DNA of 64,000 nucleotides from Amoeboaphelidium protococcarum (Eukaryota > Aphelidiomycota > Aphelidea), in the NCBI GenBank assembly GCA_023515745.1, contig JALECJ010000257.1, forward strand, positions 126,687 to 190,686. Direction: 5' to 3'. Position numbers and translations under genes: made by a program. Under the pieces are notes generated by a model, which did no database searches, was not told the DNA's origin, and saw only the letters and a list, made by a program, of their open reading frames with translations. Positions within the stretch are counted from its first letter, which is position 1, and the number at the start of each line of letters is the position of its first letter. Shown here piece by piece: positions 47,804 through 59,929 of this stretch.

Positions 47804-50470
47804 ATGTCTAAAGACTTTGATGATCCTTCGAAGCCTCTGACGGATAGTAGGAAGAAATCTAATAAATCCTTGTAGAGTAAACTGTCTTTTGGCACCAAAA
47901 AGGTTATTGCAAAGAAGAAATTTGAAGCCGATGTCAAGTCCTATAGTTGTGAACAGAGAAAAGTCAGACTTGATGATGCAATTTGCATTGATTTGGAAAA
48001 GCCTTCTGATCAGAGTAAAAGAATCAAATTTGCTAACACTGATCATGACTCTAGATTGTTAAAAGACTCTGCCATCAACTAATCCAACGATGATTTTAGT
48101 CTCCCTAATGATGACATTATAATCGTTTCAGAGGTGAAGAGTGGTCGAAAGCGAAAAAGTCTCGCTGAAACAGAACTGTCTCTGGATCCTCCGAGGGAAC
48201 AGTCAAGCAGTCAAAGCATTTATAAAGCATCTCCATAAGTTGGTCACTCTAAAAGATATAAATTATCTTAGCCGGAGAAGATTGCGGTTCCTCACTTGGC
48301 TGATTCCTACAGATAAGAAGTTAAATCCAAAGCTGGTTAATGGGTTAAAGATGCCGCCTTCCCTTCATTCTTCAATAATCATGTGGCTCAATCCTCTTTA
48401 ATATCATTGGACGCGCTTTCATATTCAGAATGTCATCGTTTCTCTATCCCAAAGTCTGCATCAGTCCTCTCTGTGGTAAACGGCGATTAATCAGTGATTT
48501 CTGATTACAAGAATCGGAATATTGAGGTTGCTCCAAGTGGTTTCTTCTTCAATGAGCGCCGTTTCATACCTGATGATTATAATAGCAACAATGAAAGAGT
48601 GTCATTATAGAGTGTAAGTTCCGACAGATTATGGGTCGATCTATTTTCACCAAAGAATTTGGATGAGTTGTGCGTTGCCTTGGAGGATCAACCCAAGATT
48701 GCTTTTATTAGTCAATGGCTCCAATCCTATAAGATTTCCGGATCTGATACTCATGCTGCTGGCAGTGAGGATATACTTTCTCAAATGTGTAATTCCAAAA
48801 GAGACCATGGTAAACGAAATTTGTACAATGAAAAGGATTTTGTGGTACCAGATGATTATAATTCAGATTCAGATTTTGAAAATGATTAGTCAAAGTACAA
48901 GTTGGGTCAGAAGAAATAGAAGTAGAAGTCGAATGGCCAATATATATTACCATTGGAGCAGTCTCTTTTTGATTTGGTTGGTAACATGAAGAGTTACGCG
49001 TAGATATGCGAAAATAAGGCTTTTGATGACCTTCTGGCCAATCGACACTGCACCTCTGCTATTCTGTTGTATTCTCCTACAAGCACGTGCAAGTCCTCCA
49101 TTGTATATGCTGCTGCTAAATAATTCAATTTTGATGTTATTGAGTTGAATCCGGCCACTGCTGGCACAATGATGAAGAACCGAAGTGGATCTGAAATGGC
49201 GATGGCCGTGGGTGAAAGCTTATCCAGTTTTAACGTGTAGAGAACTTGGAATGAGACAACGGTTTAATCTAACAAGACTGGCTCTTCACTTAAAGATGAG
49301 GTGGTATAGAAGCAGAGTTCTACTCTCACATCCTTCTTCTCTGCAAAGCCCTCGGTTAAATCTTAGAAGTCTACGTCTAATCTCTAGCCTCAGAAGCCTC
49401 AGAAACTCAAGTAGGACACTCTGATTTACATTAAAGATGTTGATATTTGCTTCAATCAAGATACCAATTTCTGGAACACTGTAATGCAGTTTGTATAATC
49501 TACTTAATCTCCTATCATTCTAAGTACCTCTGATCTGAAGTATCTACCTCAAGCTGTGGCTAATGAGTTGGACTCACTGGACTCAAAGCTACGCCTCATT
49601 ACTCTTCGACCTCAAAAGCGAGTCATCTCCAAATTCGTGTAAAAGAGTCTGTAATCTCACTTTGATGTTGATATGCCTTCTGATATTCTTGGCGGTTTGT
49701 GTAAGTCTTTCGATTACAATTTGAAAGCTATACTGAACAATCTGCAGTTTCTTTGCTTAAAGGATTCGATACCATCTCTGCCTTTTACTAAGAATGATGA
49801 TAATGTTGACTGTAGAGAGATTGAATGTGCTAATGATGAGGATGCTGAATTTGATATTGGTTTATATGAGAGAAGATCTTGTGTGACATTGTTGGATTCT
49901 CAAGTTAATTAGAAAGTCTCTGTATTTTCTGGTCCTATTCAGCTTCTTGGAGCAACGTCTGTGCCAATAGAAGAAGCTGCAGATCTGCTATGCGACAGAA
50001 TGTATATCCAAGTCGACCCAGATCCAGATAGTATAGAAGTCATGGCTGGTTATGCATGGAATCCTCTTGTGAATCAGCTTTGCCAAACTCTATGTTCAGA
50101 CTTGATTGAAGATGAAATTAAATTCTCTGACTTTACTCCTTATGCTCCACTGATATCAGTAGTTGATTTTTAGAATCCCAGTACTGTAGTTGAGAGTTCT
50201 AGTTACATAAATGTTATATTGTAAGCTCACTATGACAGTAATTGCAGTGCTCAGTAGTTATAGAATTTTCTGATCACTGATATTGATTGTGGATTGCGTA
50301 GATCTAGAAGGTCCCTTAAACGCATACAAGAAGACACTTAGTCCAAGGTTGAAATAGAACCATATTTTGACGTATTCTACCGGTACCCAGAGATGGAAAA
50401 GAATCTTATTAATGGACGTGGTAAGATTGGGACGACTGTATCAATCTGCGAATCAATTCTCACTGGATGA
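47804..50470 (+). CDS. ELG1/ATAD5-like replication clamp unloader with a degenerate ATP site
   Basis: An 888-aa protein. The N-terminal 280 residues are basic and Ser-rich, with short PCNA-binding or SUMO-interaction candidates (for example DDIIIVSEV). The RFC-like core starts near residue 275 (LWVDLFSPKNLDELCV, KIAFISQWLQSYK). The P-loop position reads YSPTSTCKSSIVYAAA (residues about 422-437): the family has G-P-x-G-x-G-K-T/S, so two or more loop glycines are replaced. FDVIELNPATA is the strand after the P-loop that is typical of ATAD5. The Walker B region reads DTLIYIKDVDI, also atypical. A C-terminal helical collar and the RRSRRSLKR tail follow. ELG1 unloads PCNA after replication. A divergent RFC-like paralog is the alternative. 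Confidence 0.8.
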
Positions 50471-50555
50471 TGCAATTTGTGAAAGTTAAATCATGTAAAT
50501 AACAATCATTGATTAGCATTTATACTTTATTAATGGTACTAAAACATTCATTTCA

Positions 50556-51095
50556 TCACAGAGACCTATAGAATGCACTAACAAGATGCTTGAACAATGG
50601 AATCTCCTTGGCCTTTTGCAGCATCGGGACGTGATCATCAACAAAGTTATCAAAAACGCGCCATAAAAGTCTCTTGAAGGTTCCCCATTACTTCTAGTCA
50701 TCCTGTTGCCTCTCAAGCTCTACATTCGACTGCTACATCAAACGCAATCCTTTGAAATTATTGGACAGAATATTTTCATTACGCAGCGCAGTAAATTTAG
50801 TAGAATCCTGCTGGTAATCACGCACGCTCTCACCAATGGCACGCTACCAGTCAAACTTCTCCAAAAATCTCTCCCATCTCTACGCTAACCTCTCCGTCCG
50901 TGTCTTGGGCTTGTATCTATAATTACCACCACTTTTCTGAATCTTTCCATCTTTATTCACCACTTGGGGAGGTAGCTCCATCTACCTGGTGTATTCTCGT
51001 GTATCTGTGAGAATGCCAAATTTATTTTCATTGTATGCCGCAGCTAATCCAACGATTACCAGCGCCAAGAGGCAGTAGATTGTATGTATCCTCAT
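50556..51095 (-). CDS. Signal-peptide-bearing 179-aa protein of unknown function
   Basis: The N-terminus MRIHTIYCLLALVIVGLAAA is a signal peptide or type II anchor. It is followed by about 155 polar, mostly helical residues rich in Arg, Lys and Gln (KPKTRTERLAQRWERFLEKF, then RLMQQSNVELERQQD). No N-glycosylation site or cysteine pattern stands out apart from the single Cys in the signal. Location is ER lumen or secreted, and function is unknown. The basic, coiled-coil-prone body suggests a small ER or cell-wall-associated protein. The start is the only ATG near the head of the frame. Confidence 0.62.
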
Positions 51096-51262
51096 CTTTT
51101 TATCACAAAAATAACAAATTACTAATTTATTTACAAGATATAAATTTACTAAATGGCGATATTAACACTGAATAAAGAGGCGCTCACAGCGTATAATTAT
51201 AGAAAGAGTACGCTTGATCTAGAGCCCCTTAAATACTTAAAAGTCACCCCTACTTTTAGTGA

Positions 51263-52381
51263 TCAGCACAACTATTACCGCAGCTTCCTAAACTGTTGCA
51301 ACTAGATAGTCGTTCCATTCAGTAGCAAGTCACCGACAATATCTTGATATTATCTGTGATTGATATTCTTATCAAGGTATCCTCTATGAGTGCACAACAG
51401 GAACAACTATCTTCCAAAGTAATCATGTTGGAATAAATCTATGGCCACGGACACCTAATTACCTGTTACATCAAGTAAGTATTCAAAATACTTCAACACA
51501 TGACTACAAGGTGTTAACCATTGATATCTATCAACAACAGCGCGGTACTCATTCTACGCCAATTCCTAATTACCTTGACAGAGGTGAATGAGAATAGCCA
51601 TCTCTGACAGGTAAAACACATCTCTATAATCAAAACCATTTGAAGTTAGAACATTTACGTGTCGTGTCAATTATTTACACTAATTCAGATATTAAATGGC
51701 AGCTTCATATTGACCGTTTATGTACATTTCATGAGCATTGGAAAACTACTATAAAAAGATGGACTTTTCAGATTCACAGTATCCACTCAAGATATTTAGA
51801 GCACCTTAGTAATCACCATTTGAAATCACATCCAACGCCATTTGATGAGAATCAATGGACATTTTCTAATTGTAGTTAAACTAGTGAGTAAGCAGTCCAT
51901 CCACATGATCAATAAAGTTTTAAAGCTGTTCATTCCCATCCAATGTAGATTTAATACCCATAATTTCATCAACAACACCAATTAGATACTAATAGTCCTT
52001 ACCACTCAAAGCTTCATACAAAAGCGCTGCACATAAACAGTCTTGATCGTCCTAAGAACGTGCCAAAGTCACAGCTTCATTAAAATGTAATCTTGCACCA
52101 TCATAATCACCATCAGTAAAACATTCAATTCCTCTTTATAGGACTTTATTTTGCAAACTCAAAACTTCATTCTATTGCTATGGATGAAGTGGCTGTTATA
52201 AGGATTCAACATCAAATATGTCAAGTAATTGGCGAAAATCCATCTACATCAATTGAAGGATCTCCTGGCCAGGTGCAACAGCGAAGTCCTTATTCTAAGC
52301 AATAAAAGCGAGGAGTTGATCGATATTATCTACACCATTCTCTTGAACAAATCGCCGCAGATTAATACAGTTTACAGTCAT
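51263..52381 (-). CDS. TPR-like helical repeat protein, unknown
   Basis: A 372-aa single-exon gene. Repeated helical pairs with TPR spacing are visible: GIECFTDGDYDGARLHFNEA, ALDVISNGDYQGALNILS and AHEMYINGQYEAAIQYLNQC. Each has the G-x-Y-x-x-A core of TPR helix B. The remainder is helical and Leu-rich (VLKYFEYLLDVTG, LFQHDYFGRQLFLLC). The N-terminus has no targeting signal. Such proteins usually scaffold complexes (anaphase-promoting complex, SNAP or signalosome types), but no diagnostic motif is present. TAA/TAG are read as Gln about 30 times, without which the frame does not exist. Confidence 0.62.
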
Positions 52382-52624
52382 ATCGCTGCACTTTAAAATG
52401 ATAGAAAGTTGTAATACTCAGTTTAGATGGGATACACCCGATAGAAGAATTACGTTGAAACAAAAAGGTCGCGATCGGCCATTCTGCTGAGAAATCGGTC
52501 AATAGAAAGTAGTTTTTGTCGCGTTTTCCCCTTTGAGCCATTCAAAGCTCGTTTCTCCTTGCAAGAGAAATTTGAGAAAACAAGTCAAAATACTTTTTTG
52601 CAAGTAAAGCCACGATATTACAGA

Positions 52625-54064
52625 ATGACGGATAATATTTAGAGCGCTATAGAGTAGGAGGATCACGTGATTAAGCCACAGAAGGTCACGCCTGTACTGG
52701 ATACTTCCAACTGGCCATTGCTATTGAAGAATTATGATCGCCTGAATGTTCGCACTGGCCATTACACTCCTATCCCATCAGGACACTCTCCACTGAAGCG
52801 CCCATTGCAGGAGTACATCAAGTATGGTGTTATCAATCTTGATAAGCCAGCTAATCCATCCTCTCATGAAGTGGTTGCTTGGCTGAGAAGAATTTTACGC
52901 GTTGAGAAGACTGGACACAGTGGTACTTTGGATCCATCCGTGACCGGGTGCCTGATTGTTTGTATTGATAGAGCGACGCGTCTGGTCAAGAGCCAGTAGA
53001 GCGCTGGTAAGGAGTACGTTTGTGTGATGCGTCTGCATGGCAAAATTGAGTCTGAGAAGAAACTGGTGGCCGCGTTGGAGACTCTGACTGGTGCTCTATT
53101 CCAGCGTCCACCTTTGATTTCCGCTGTGAAGAGATAGCTGCGTATTCGTACCATTCATGAGAGCAAGCTGCTGGAGTTTGATAATGAGCGCGGTCTGGCT
53201 GTATTCTGGGTCAGTTGTGAGGCTGGTACTTATATTCGTACATTGTGTGTTCACCTGGGACTTTTGCTTGGTGTCGGTGCTCATATGCAGGAATTGAGAC
53301 GTGTCCGCTCCGGTGCTACATCCGAGTCTGACAGTATGGTTACTATGCATGATGTTCTGGATGCTCAGTGGTTATATGATAACACGCGTGATGAGACTTA
53401 TCTGCGTCATGCTATCCGCCCATTGGAATCTCTGCTGGTCTCGTACAAGCGTATCGTCGTCAAGGACTCTGCCATCAATGCCGTATGTTATGGTGCCAAA
53501 TTGATGATTCCAGGTCTGTTGCGTTACGAGAATGGTATCGAGTAGAATGAGGAAGTTGTGCTTATGACCACTAAAGGTGAGGCGATTGCTTTGGGTATTG
53601 CTCAAATGACAACTGTAGAAATGGCGTCCTGTGACCATGGTGTGGTAGCCAAGATTAAGCGTGTCATCATGGAGCGTGATACCTATCCAAGAAAGTGGGG
53701 TCTGGGTCCTAAGGCTAGCGAGAAGAAGAAGATGATCAAGGATGGAAAGTTGGACAAGTTTGGTCAGCCGAACGAACAAACGCCTAAAGAGTGGACCTAA
53801 TCGTACGTTGAACTGCAAAGAGTAGCTGATCAGCAGACTTCTCCAGTGGCTCCAATCACCGCACCTGTAGCAAGTGATGCTGATGCCAAGAGAAGCGCCG
53901 TCGATGCTAATCTGAGTGGAAGCGACAGTGAAGAAGTCAAGCAGGCACCTGCCGTTGAAGATGTGGTTGCTGATAAAAAGGTGAAAAAGGAGAAGAAAGA
54001 GAAGAAGGAGAAAAAGGACAAGAAAGAGAAACGAGAGCATAAGAAGCATAAGTAGGATGACTGA
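52625..54064 (+). CDS. CBF5: Dyskerin/CBF5, H/ACA-snoRNP pseudouridine synthase
   Basis: A 479-aa protein, about the length of yeast Cbf5 (483). The order is: dyskerin-specific N-terminus ([45 protein letters not shown]); TruB catalytic domain with [16 protein letters not shown], where Asp103 is the nucleophile, and [12 protein letters not shown]; then the PUA domain ([35 protein letters not shown]); and an acidic segment followed by a [14 protein letters not shown]-type basic tail typical of Cbf5. It makes pseudouridine in rRNA and snRNA with guide RNAs in the nucleolus. Nop10, Gar1 and Nhp2 partners are not in the window. Preceded by a CT-rich upstream tract. Confidence 0.98.
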
Positions 54065-54154
54065 TTATAAAGGTGTGTGAGTGTGAGTTCTTAGAGTAGA
54101 AGCAGCAATGATTCAAATAAGATATGATTTTAATTATACAGAAGCAATAACGCG

Positions 54155-54571
54155 TCAGTCTTGTTTTTCTGCATCTTTTTAAATGTCAAAATTGATCAGT
54201 ACACATCCAGCAATGATCATCGAACAACCGCCCCACCACTGAGCATTTAAACTTTCATTAAAGAACAAGTGACCGAGCAGTGCAGAGAAACAAAAATTAC
54301 TTGCAGTGTTAATGACTGTGGCAGATACAGCAGATTTTGATTTGGCTAGAGCTTTAGTGAATATAGCCCACATTAACACATTGCATAAGATTACAAGAGC
54401 GCTACTGATAAACTTGGCGTACCTCTCAACACCATCCAGTTCCTAAACATCAATGTATCCGAAATATCCAATAATCGGCCGGAGATACTCAAGAGTCTGT
54501 GCGGATAGAGTCATTTTAGCAAACACTGATGATAATGCCGCCATAAACCCAGAACATATTGCCAATATCAT
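54155..54571 (-). CDS. TMEM42-like small multi-pass membrane protein (DMT/EamA fold)
   Basis: A 138-aa protein with four hydrophobic helices: ILAICSGFMAALSSVFAKM, a middle segment FISSALVILCNVLMWAIF, ATVINTASNFCFSALLGHLF and WWGGCSMIIAGCVLINFD. The A-A-x-S-S-V-x-A-K and S-A-T-V-I-N patterns match TMEM42, a half-length (single EamA unit) member of the drug/metabolite transporter superfamily. Substrate and membrane are unknown. The frame is open upstream to a TGA near 54640, but 54571 is its first ATG. It lies between CBF5 and the GPI-protein gene with a CT-rich promoter region on the right. Confidence 0.78.
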
Positions 54572-54837
54572 TACACGTAGTTGCAATTTAGAAGTATTGT
54601 ATCTGCCCGAGACAATGCTTTTCGTAATCAGTCAGAGGTCGGCCTGCCTTATCTCTCAACCACTAAGCACTTTGAGCATCAATTAGACGCGAAGAGTTTC
54701 TCGTTTCACATTCCGTTTCGCTTCCATTCGCTTTCTCTGTTGTTTCACTTGTTTCTTTACTTCTCACACTCTCTTTTGCTCAAGTGTATTTAATACGTAG
54801 TGTTCCGTAGTTGTGTCTGCATAATACTTCTCTAAAT

Positions 54838-56507
54838 ATGTTAAACTACTTCAGAATAGCAGTTTTACTAGTTGCAGCTATTGCTGTGTTTTATTTCTCT
54901 ACCAAACAGGAGAGTGGCTCTGGTAAGGAAAAGAGGTCTCCTATCATCAACTAAAAGCGCTCAAGCGGTAAGATAATGTTTTTTTGAGTGACAAAGGAAT
55001 TTTGCCAATTTTGTATTGTATTGTAGATGGTTATGTCGTTACTCCGACGACTGGAACTATATGGTGGGCTGATCAGAGTGTCACTGTGGAGTGGACACTG
55101 ACGAATCCACCTCCAGTGCAGTACATCAACGTTGACTTGTACAGTGCAGCGGTGTAGACCAAGTTCTTTGTGAGACAGTTGGCAGATAGTCTTCCTTTGG
55201 ATCAAACTAAGTTAACTTTTAAAGTGCCTGCTAGTTCTAACACTGGCAATACGTACATTGTCCGTGTATGGGGTCCGTACACTAACCAAAAGGCGGGAGA
55301 TCCAAATTATTGGTCACTGCCTGATACAAACCTGTTTGTCATCAGTAAATCTCCAGTCGGTATTATGAACGGTTTGGCCACCATTGGAGCCGGACAGAAT
55401 GTAAAGATTCCGTACTATATCAGATCCACCTCTACTATCGATCCATCCCTGGCAAGTATTGTCTTATTCGATTCTCAATCGTCTGATCCTTCAATCAGAA
55501 GTGGTATAATTGTTGCAGCCAATCTTGCAAGTGGCTCTCAAGGCATAAACTCATTCTCTTGGAATGTTCCACCAGTCTTGCCATTTTCTAGCACGTACCA
55601 ACTCCGTATCTCTTGCTCTGATTCCAAGGGAAAGCCTTCTTGCCTGGATGAGACTAGCAACTTTGAAATCTAAAGCCCAGGTGGAGTAAGCAGTGTCGGT
55701 GTTGATCTATCCAGCTACTCTGTTTAGAAGAGTTAGATTTTGACAATATCTTTGTCTTCAAAAACTGGCGGATCTATTGCATCCTTTGACACTTGGTCCA
55801 TCATTTTGTCATCAAGAGATGCTTCCACTCCGTATTATGGCAGTCCTTTAACTATTGCCTCTGATGTGTCATCTTCCTAAGGTAGCTATCAGTATCAGGT
55901 GCCGTCTTTGCCAGCTAGCAATGGCTATTTCATTACGGTTTATGGCTATTCGCAAGGAGATTTGAGAGCATTCACTGCAGTTTCTACTGACTTTAGCGTG
56001 TTTGCTGGTAATCAATTGACCTCCGGTCTGGCTATCACCTTGCCATTGCAGAATCAGTAGTGGACCGGTGGTAATCTGGAGACAATCACATGGGCAGCCA
56101 TTCCTAATGTTTAGAATAATGTCACTGGCTGGGATGTTGATTTATTTGAAAAGGACACCAAAGGCTCTCTGGTGTTTGTAGCATAACTGTTAAGATCTGG
56201 CCAGAAGAACACCACCGATGCTTATTGGAGAGTGCCAGTGTCTCTTGGCAAGAAGGAGAATTGTGTGATCAGAGTTACGGGATATTTTCCCTCTGGTAGT
56301 CAGTATGGCGTCGTTGTTGCCAAATCTGGCACTTTTAAAATTGTACCATATGCTGGTCCTCAGACGACCACTAAGTCTCCTGTCCAAACAGTTGGTCCTA
56401 ATTCTAACGATGGTGGATCTAATCCATCAGAGGGCGCCTTGTCTTTTGAATTTGACTGGTACTTGATGATCACCGTGAGCGCATCACTTATATTGCTGAT
56501 GTTTTGA
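54838..56507 (+). CDS. Kre9/Knh1-like Ser/Thr-rich surface protein, probably GPI-anchored
   Basis: Two exons (54838-54967 and 55027-56507) give 536 aa. A signal peptide lies at residues 1-19 (NYFRIAVLLVAAIAVFYF). Four beta-sandwich repeats of the Kre9/Ser-Thr-rich type follow, recognisable by GTIWWADQSVTVEWTL, AGQNVKIPYYI, QKSQILTISLSS and WTGGNLETITWAA, each then V-D-L or similar. A Pro/Thr/Ser linker leads to a hydrophobic C-terminus (WYLMITVSASLILLMF) with no cytoplasmic tail, the shape of a GPI-attachment signal. The family sits at the fungal cell surface and takes part in beta-1,6-glucan synthesis or adhesion. For an algal parasite, adhesion is attractive but only inference. Confidence 0.8.
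54968..55026 (+). other. Intron of the Kre9-like gene
   Basis: A 59-nt GT-AG intron (GTAAGA...TTGTAG) that ends the signal-peptide exon. Confidence 0.85.
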
Positions 56508-56664
56508 TACTGAATGTTTGATTGAATGAAGTATGGTTATGTTTTGAAGTGAGAAAAGTTAACATCGTTACTATTAATTACATTTGACAGAGTACGTATA
56601 CATTTAACTTGAGTGCCACATTCAGAACTGATAATATAAATCCAAAATTAAATCCATCATCAAT

Positions 56665-57171
56665 TCAAGTATATTTGATAGGCACAACTTTAATCACACT
56701 AGCACCGCAACTGACGCAATCTGTAGCAGACGGAACTAAATCAACAGCATTTTAAGAGACAACGCATCCACAGGGCTTCATATATACAAACTTGGTGAGT
56801 CCATTCATTTAACGCATAGTGACTGGGCAAATAACACGTCCATCATCACCGCGCGTCAGTTTAAGATTTGTGACATCCTTTAACCGTTTGATGTGACCAG
56901 CCACGTTGTCCTACTCAGTGTTCTCAATCTCTGCTCTGTCACCCTCGCCTTTGGATTAACCACGTAGCCGCTTATCAAGAATGTATTTCACCACAGCCTC
57001 TTTATTGTACAACTTCCCTCTCTTACATGACACTATAGGATCTCGCAATTCTTCATGAGATATGGAGCAGTATCGGTAATCACTGACATTACTCTGAATC
57101 TACTATCTTTATCCTTTCCCCAATTTTACAATCTCTGATCTCTTTGCAATAAATCCGCCATCTCCACCCAT
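56665..57171 (-). CDS. RTF2: Replication termination factor 2 (RTF2)
   Basis: A 168-aa protein. The N-terminus MGGDGGFIAKRSEIVKL is the universal RTF2 start. A U-box/RING-like half follows (YCSISHEELRDPIVSC and KRGKLYNKEAVVKYIL), then RVICPVTMRQMNG, KPCGCVVSQNAV and DCVSCG, the zinc-binding C2HC2-type modified RING. RTF2 stabilises stalled replication forks and recruits SUMO/ubiquitin machinery. It is shorter than the human form (306 aa) because the basic C-terminal tail is missing; fission-yeast-like lengths are about 240, so this one is compact. Its upstream region carries two ACGCGT sites. Confidence 0.93.
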
Positions 57172-57439
57172 TATAAATATGTTTAAGAATGATAAAATAT
57201 AAATATTATGTTTTTAAATGCTCCACTATAATATATTATAGACAGAGGAGGAAGAAAGAGACTTGGTGACAAAATAGGCCGAGAATAAGAAAAGAAAACG
57301 CGTCAAAATGATCAACGCGGCGGAAGATCTTTTTTTTCATGTTGGAACATTGGAGAAAACGCGTATAGTGGTAGTTTTTATTTGGTCCCGATATCTTGAT
57401 TTATTAGCTACCTGGACTAGTAATTCGCAGTGATTGATA
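57172..57439. promoter_or_regulatory. Divergent promoter between RTF2 and the HMG-like gene
   Basis: A 268-base bidirectional region. It contains ACGCGT at about 57299 and 57359 and ACGCGG at about 57316, a cluster of Mlu cell-cycle-box-like sites. No gene is seen. Confidence 0.45.
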
Positions 57440-59734
57440 ATGCCAAGATTACCCAACTCGGAAAAGCTCATCGAAGCTATCACTAAAAAGATGGTTAATC
57501 CTGGACGCGCTGGTTTAAATCAGTCTTTGATAAATGATCAAGTTAATAAGATTGCCGCTGAAAGCTCCAATTCTAATCTCACACCCTATTAGCTCTTTAT
57601 GAAGATGGAAATTACGAAAGCTTGTAATCAGTCTACTACTTCGTTTTTCTAATTGACAGCCAGATAATGGACCAAGTTGTCAGAATATGATCGAATGAAA
57701 TATGCGGAATTGGCCCATAGTCATAATATGAAAGTCATGCAGAAAGCTAATGATGCTAAAACTGGGGATAAATCGAATGGCTCCAATGTATCATAATCCA
57801 CATCAGTCGTTAATTCGTAGTAATAGTCCTAATGTGAAGGGAATCAGGAAGGATACTCGTTCTTCTGTTAGATTAATTTCCCAACCTTAATGCAGAAGCT
57901 CGGTGCCGATAATTCTCGTATTTCTGAGGATAGTATTAAATCGCATTTGACTATCTGTTGGCGATATCTCAATGCTGGTCAGAGGAATCTATTTAGACGG
58001 ATGGAGGGGAAGCTGAGAGGTGATCCGCCAGCGAAGAAGAGCAGTACTCAGATGGTGGCTTTTTATCATTATGCGGTTAGTAATTACGCGTCTACGGCTT
58101 TGGAGTTGAGCACTTACGACCATTTTAGCATTATGAAGCATATTTTGGCCTAATGGAGAGATTTGCGTCAGAATGAGAAGAATGTCTATGCGCTGGATGC
58201 CCTCTGTTTGCAGTATAACATTCAAGACATTGATCAACGCAGGTTTAATTCGAGTAAATATTTTAGTGTAAGTACTGTTGCAGCTCAGATGAAAGCGCAA
58301 TCTGATGAGAATGGCGATGAAGATTTAGAGCCCTCTGAAGAGTAGTTGGAAATGTATGCAGCTATCAATTAATAAATGAGTCGGCGACAGCGATAGCTTT
58401 TAATGCGATCAAGTCCAGAATTGAAATCTTAATTTCATGATCTGCTACTTCTGCGTCAATCTGCTCTCAAGTGCGTACTATATAATGACCATGGTTCAGC
58501 ATTTTTCAAGTATCTGGTCCATAATTGTATATTATCTCGGAATCCACCGTAATCTGACACTCTTGATAACGCTTGGCATAAATGGCTTACAGATGATCTG
58601 GCCCTCAAACTCATAAAATCTTAAACTCCCATTCGAAAACTAAAGTCATCTACGACTGGGAGTGATAAAGCAAAGCCTAAGGACCGTGATTAAAGTAAGT
58701 TTAAGCTATCAATGAACAAGCATGAATAGCAATTACATGAACAGTTCTTGAATAGACGCGTTAATGAACTGAAAATAGAGCGTTTTGGCAATGCGTATTT
58801 GCATGATAAAGCTGAAAACGACGTTGAGCTATTGACGTTTGAAACGCATATGCCCAAAAATGCCTTGTCAGTTGAGAGGAAATTCGATGCTAAAGAGAGA
58901 TAAAAGTTGGTACAGTTGGCATAGGAAGAGTGGGAAGTTCGTACAGATACTCCAGAGAGATATGCTGAAATTTTGTCCGCTCTGATACGCGCTGAGCTCT
59001 TCAAATGTCGGCTTAGTCACAAGTATATTAATTTTATGATTGGCTATAAACTGGAACATGATTGCCTTGGTACAATGAGTAGTGGTCGCGTCAAGGATAA
59101 TACTGAAATTATTACTGATTTGGATGTTGCTGCTTAATTTAAATAGCTGGACGCTGAATAACGCCAGCATTATGCTAAAATTGGATTCAGGCACAACATC
59201 CAAACGTTAGTTGCTTAGAACATTTAATCAATTGCTTCCCTAATGCCTCTTCCAGTGCTTGATTATTACTATGGTTGTATCACCTAGTAGCATTAGGACG
59301 CAAATATTAGGTAGGATAAATAGACTGGCGGTTTAGGCTTCTCCATAGATTAAATGGCAGATAGTCTTAGCAAAGTCGTCCGCCCGTCCAGCGGTAAAGA
59401 TAATAGCTCATCTCCAGTTCTGCAGTAGATTATAAAGACCATTTATCAAGGATACTAGTAAAGATAGCAGATGGTGGCCAAGGTGGTTGATTTTATATAG
59501 CTATACAAGATTCGAGGCATCTGCAGTTAGTAATTTGTTGAGTCTGTTGGAACAAGTACGTAAATTATCAAGTCTCCTTTGCATTATTACTTTCACTCTC
59601 AAGTGTAGTTTCCCATTTAGAGTGAGCGATTGAATGAGAGCGGCGATTCTGCTGATGATCGTGCACAGCTGTCAAAGATTCAAACAGAGTGCTTTTCATT
59701 TCTCGATAGGTGGAATGGCACTTTAGATAATTGA
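57440..59734 (+). CDS. Large protein with HMG-box-like N-terminal repeats, unknown
   Basis: A 764-aa single-exon frame. The segment TPYQLFMKMEITKACN...WTKLSEYDRMKYAELAHSHN (about residues 50-96) has the P-Y-x-x-F and W-x-x-L-x-x-x-x-x-x-Y pattern of an HMG box. A second, weaker one follows (MVAFYHYAVSNYASTALEL...ILAQWRDLRQNEKNVYALDAL; about 205-255). The remaining 500 residues are helical, basic and Gln-rich with no recognised domain. I infer a chromatin- or DNA-binding role. HMG boxes in the fungal branch include mating-type regulators; nothing here shows that. It shares its promoter with RTF2. Confidence 0.6.
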
Positions 59735-59929
59735 ATGAATAGTTAATGTTTAATCTTGTTTTATTGTTTCGCACAAGATATTTTTGTATTAAGGGCGTCT
59801 TGCCATCTACTTTTTACATCATTAAGGTAAAAAGTTAAAATGAAAAGTATTAAGTATTTGATGAAATAACTGACCGTGTTGGTCAATATGACTTCACATT
59901 ATGTCACACGCGCTCATACAACCTCAAAA

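Noticed and set aside
51153-51347. 64-aa plus-strand frame starting MAILTLNKEA
   Set aside because: It overlaps the 3' end of the TPR-like gene in antisense and has no family match. A real small gene is possible but unsupported.
53372-54049. 225-aa minus-strand frame rich in Leu and Phe
   Set aside because: Antisense of the lysine-rich C-terminus of CBF5; AAG/AAA-rich coding gives Leu/Phe in reverse.
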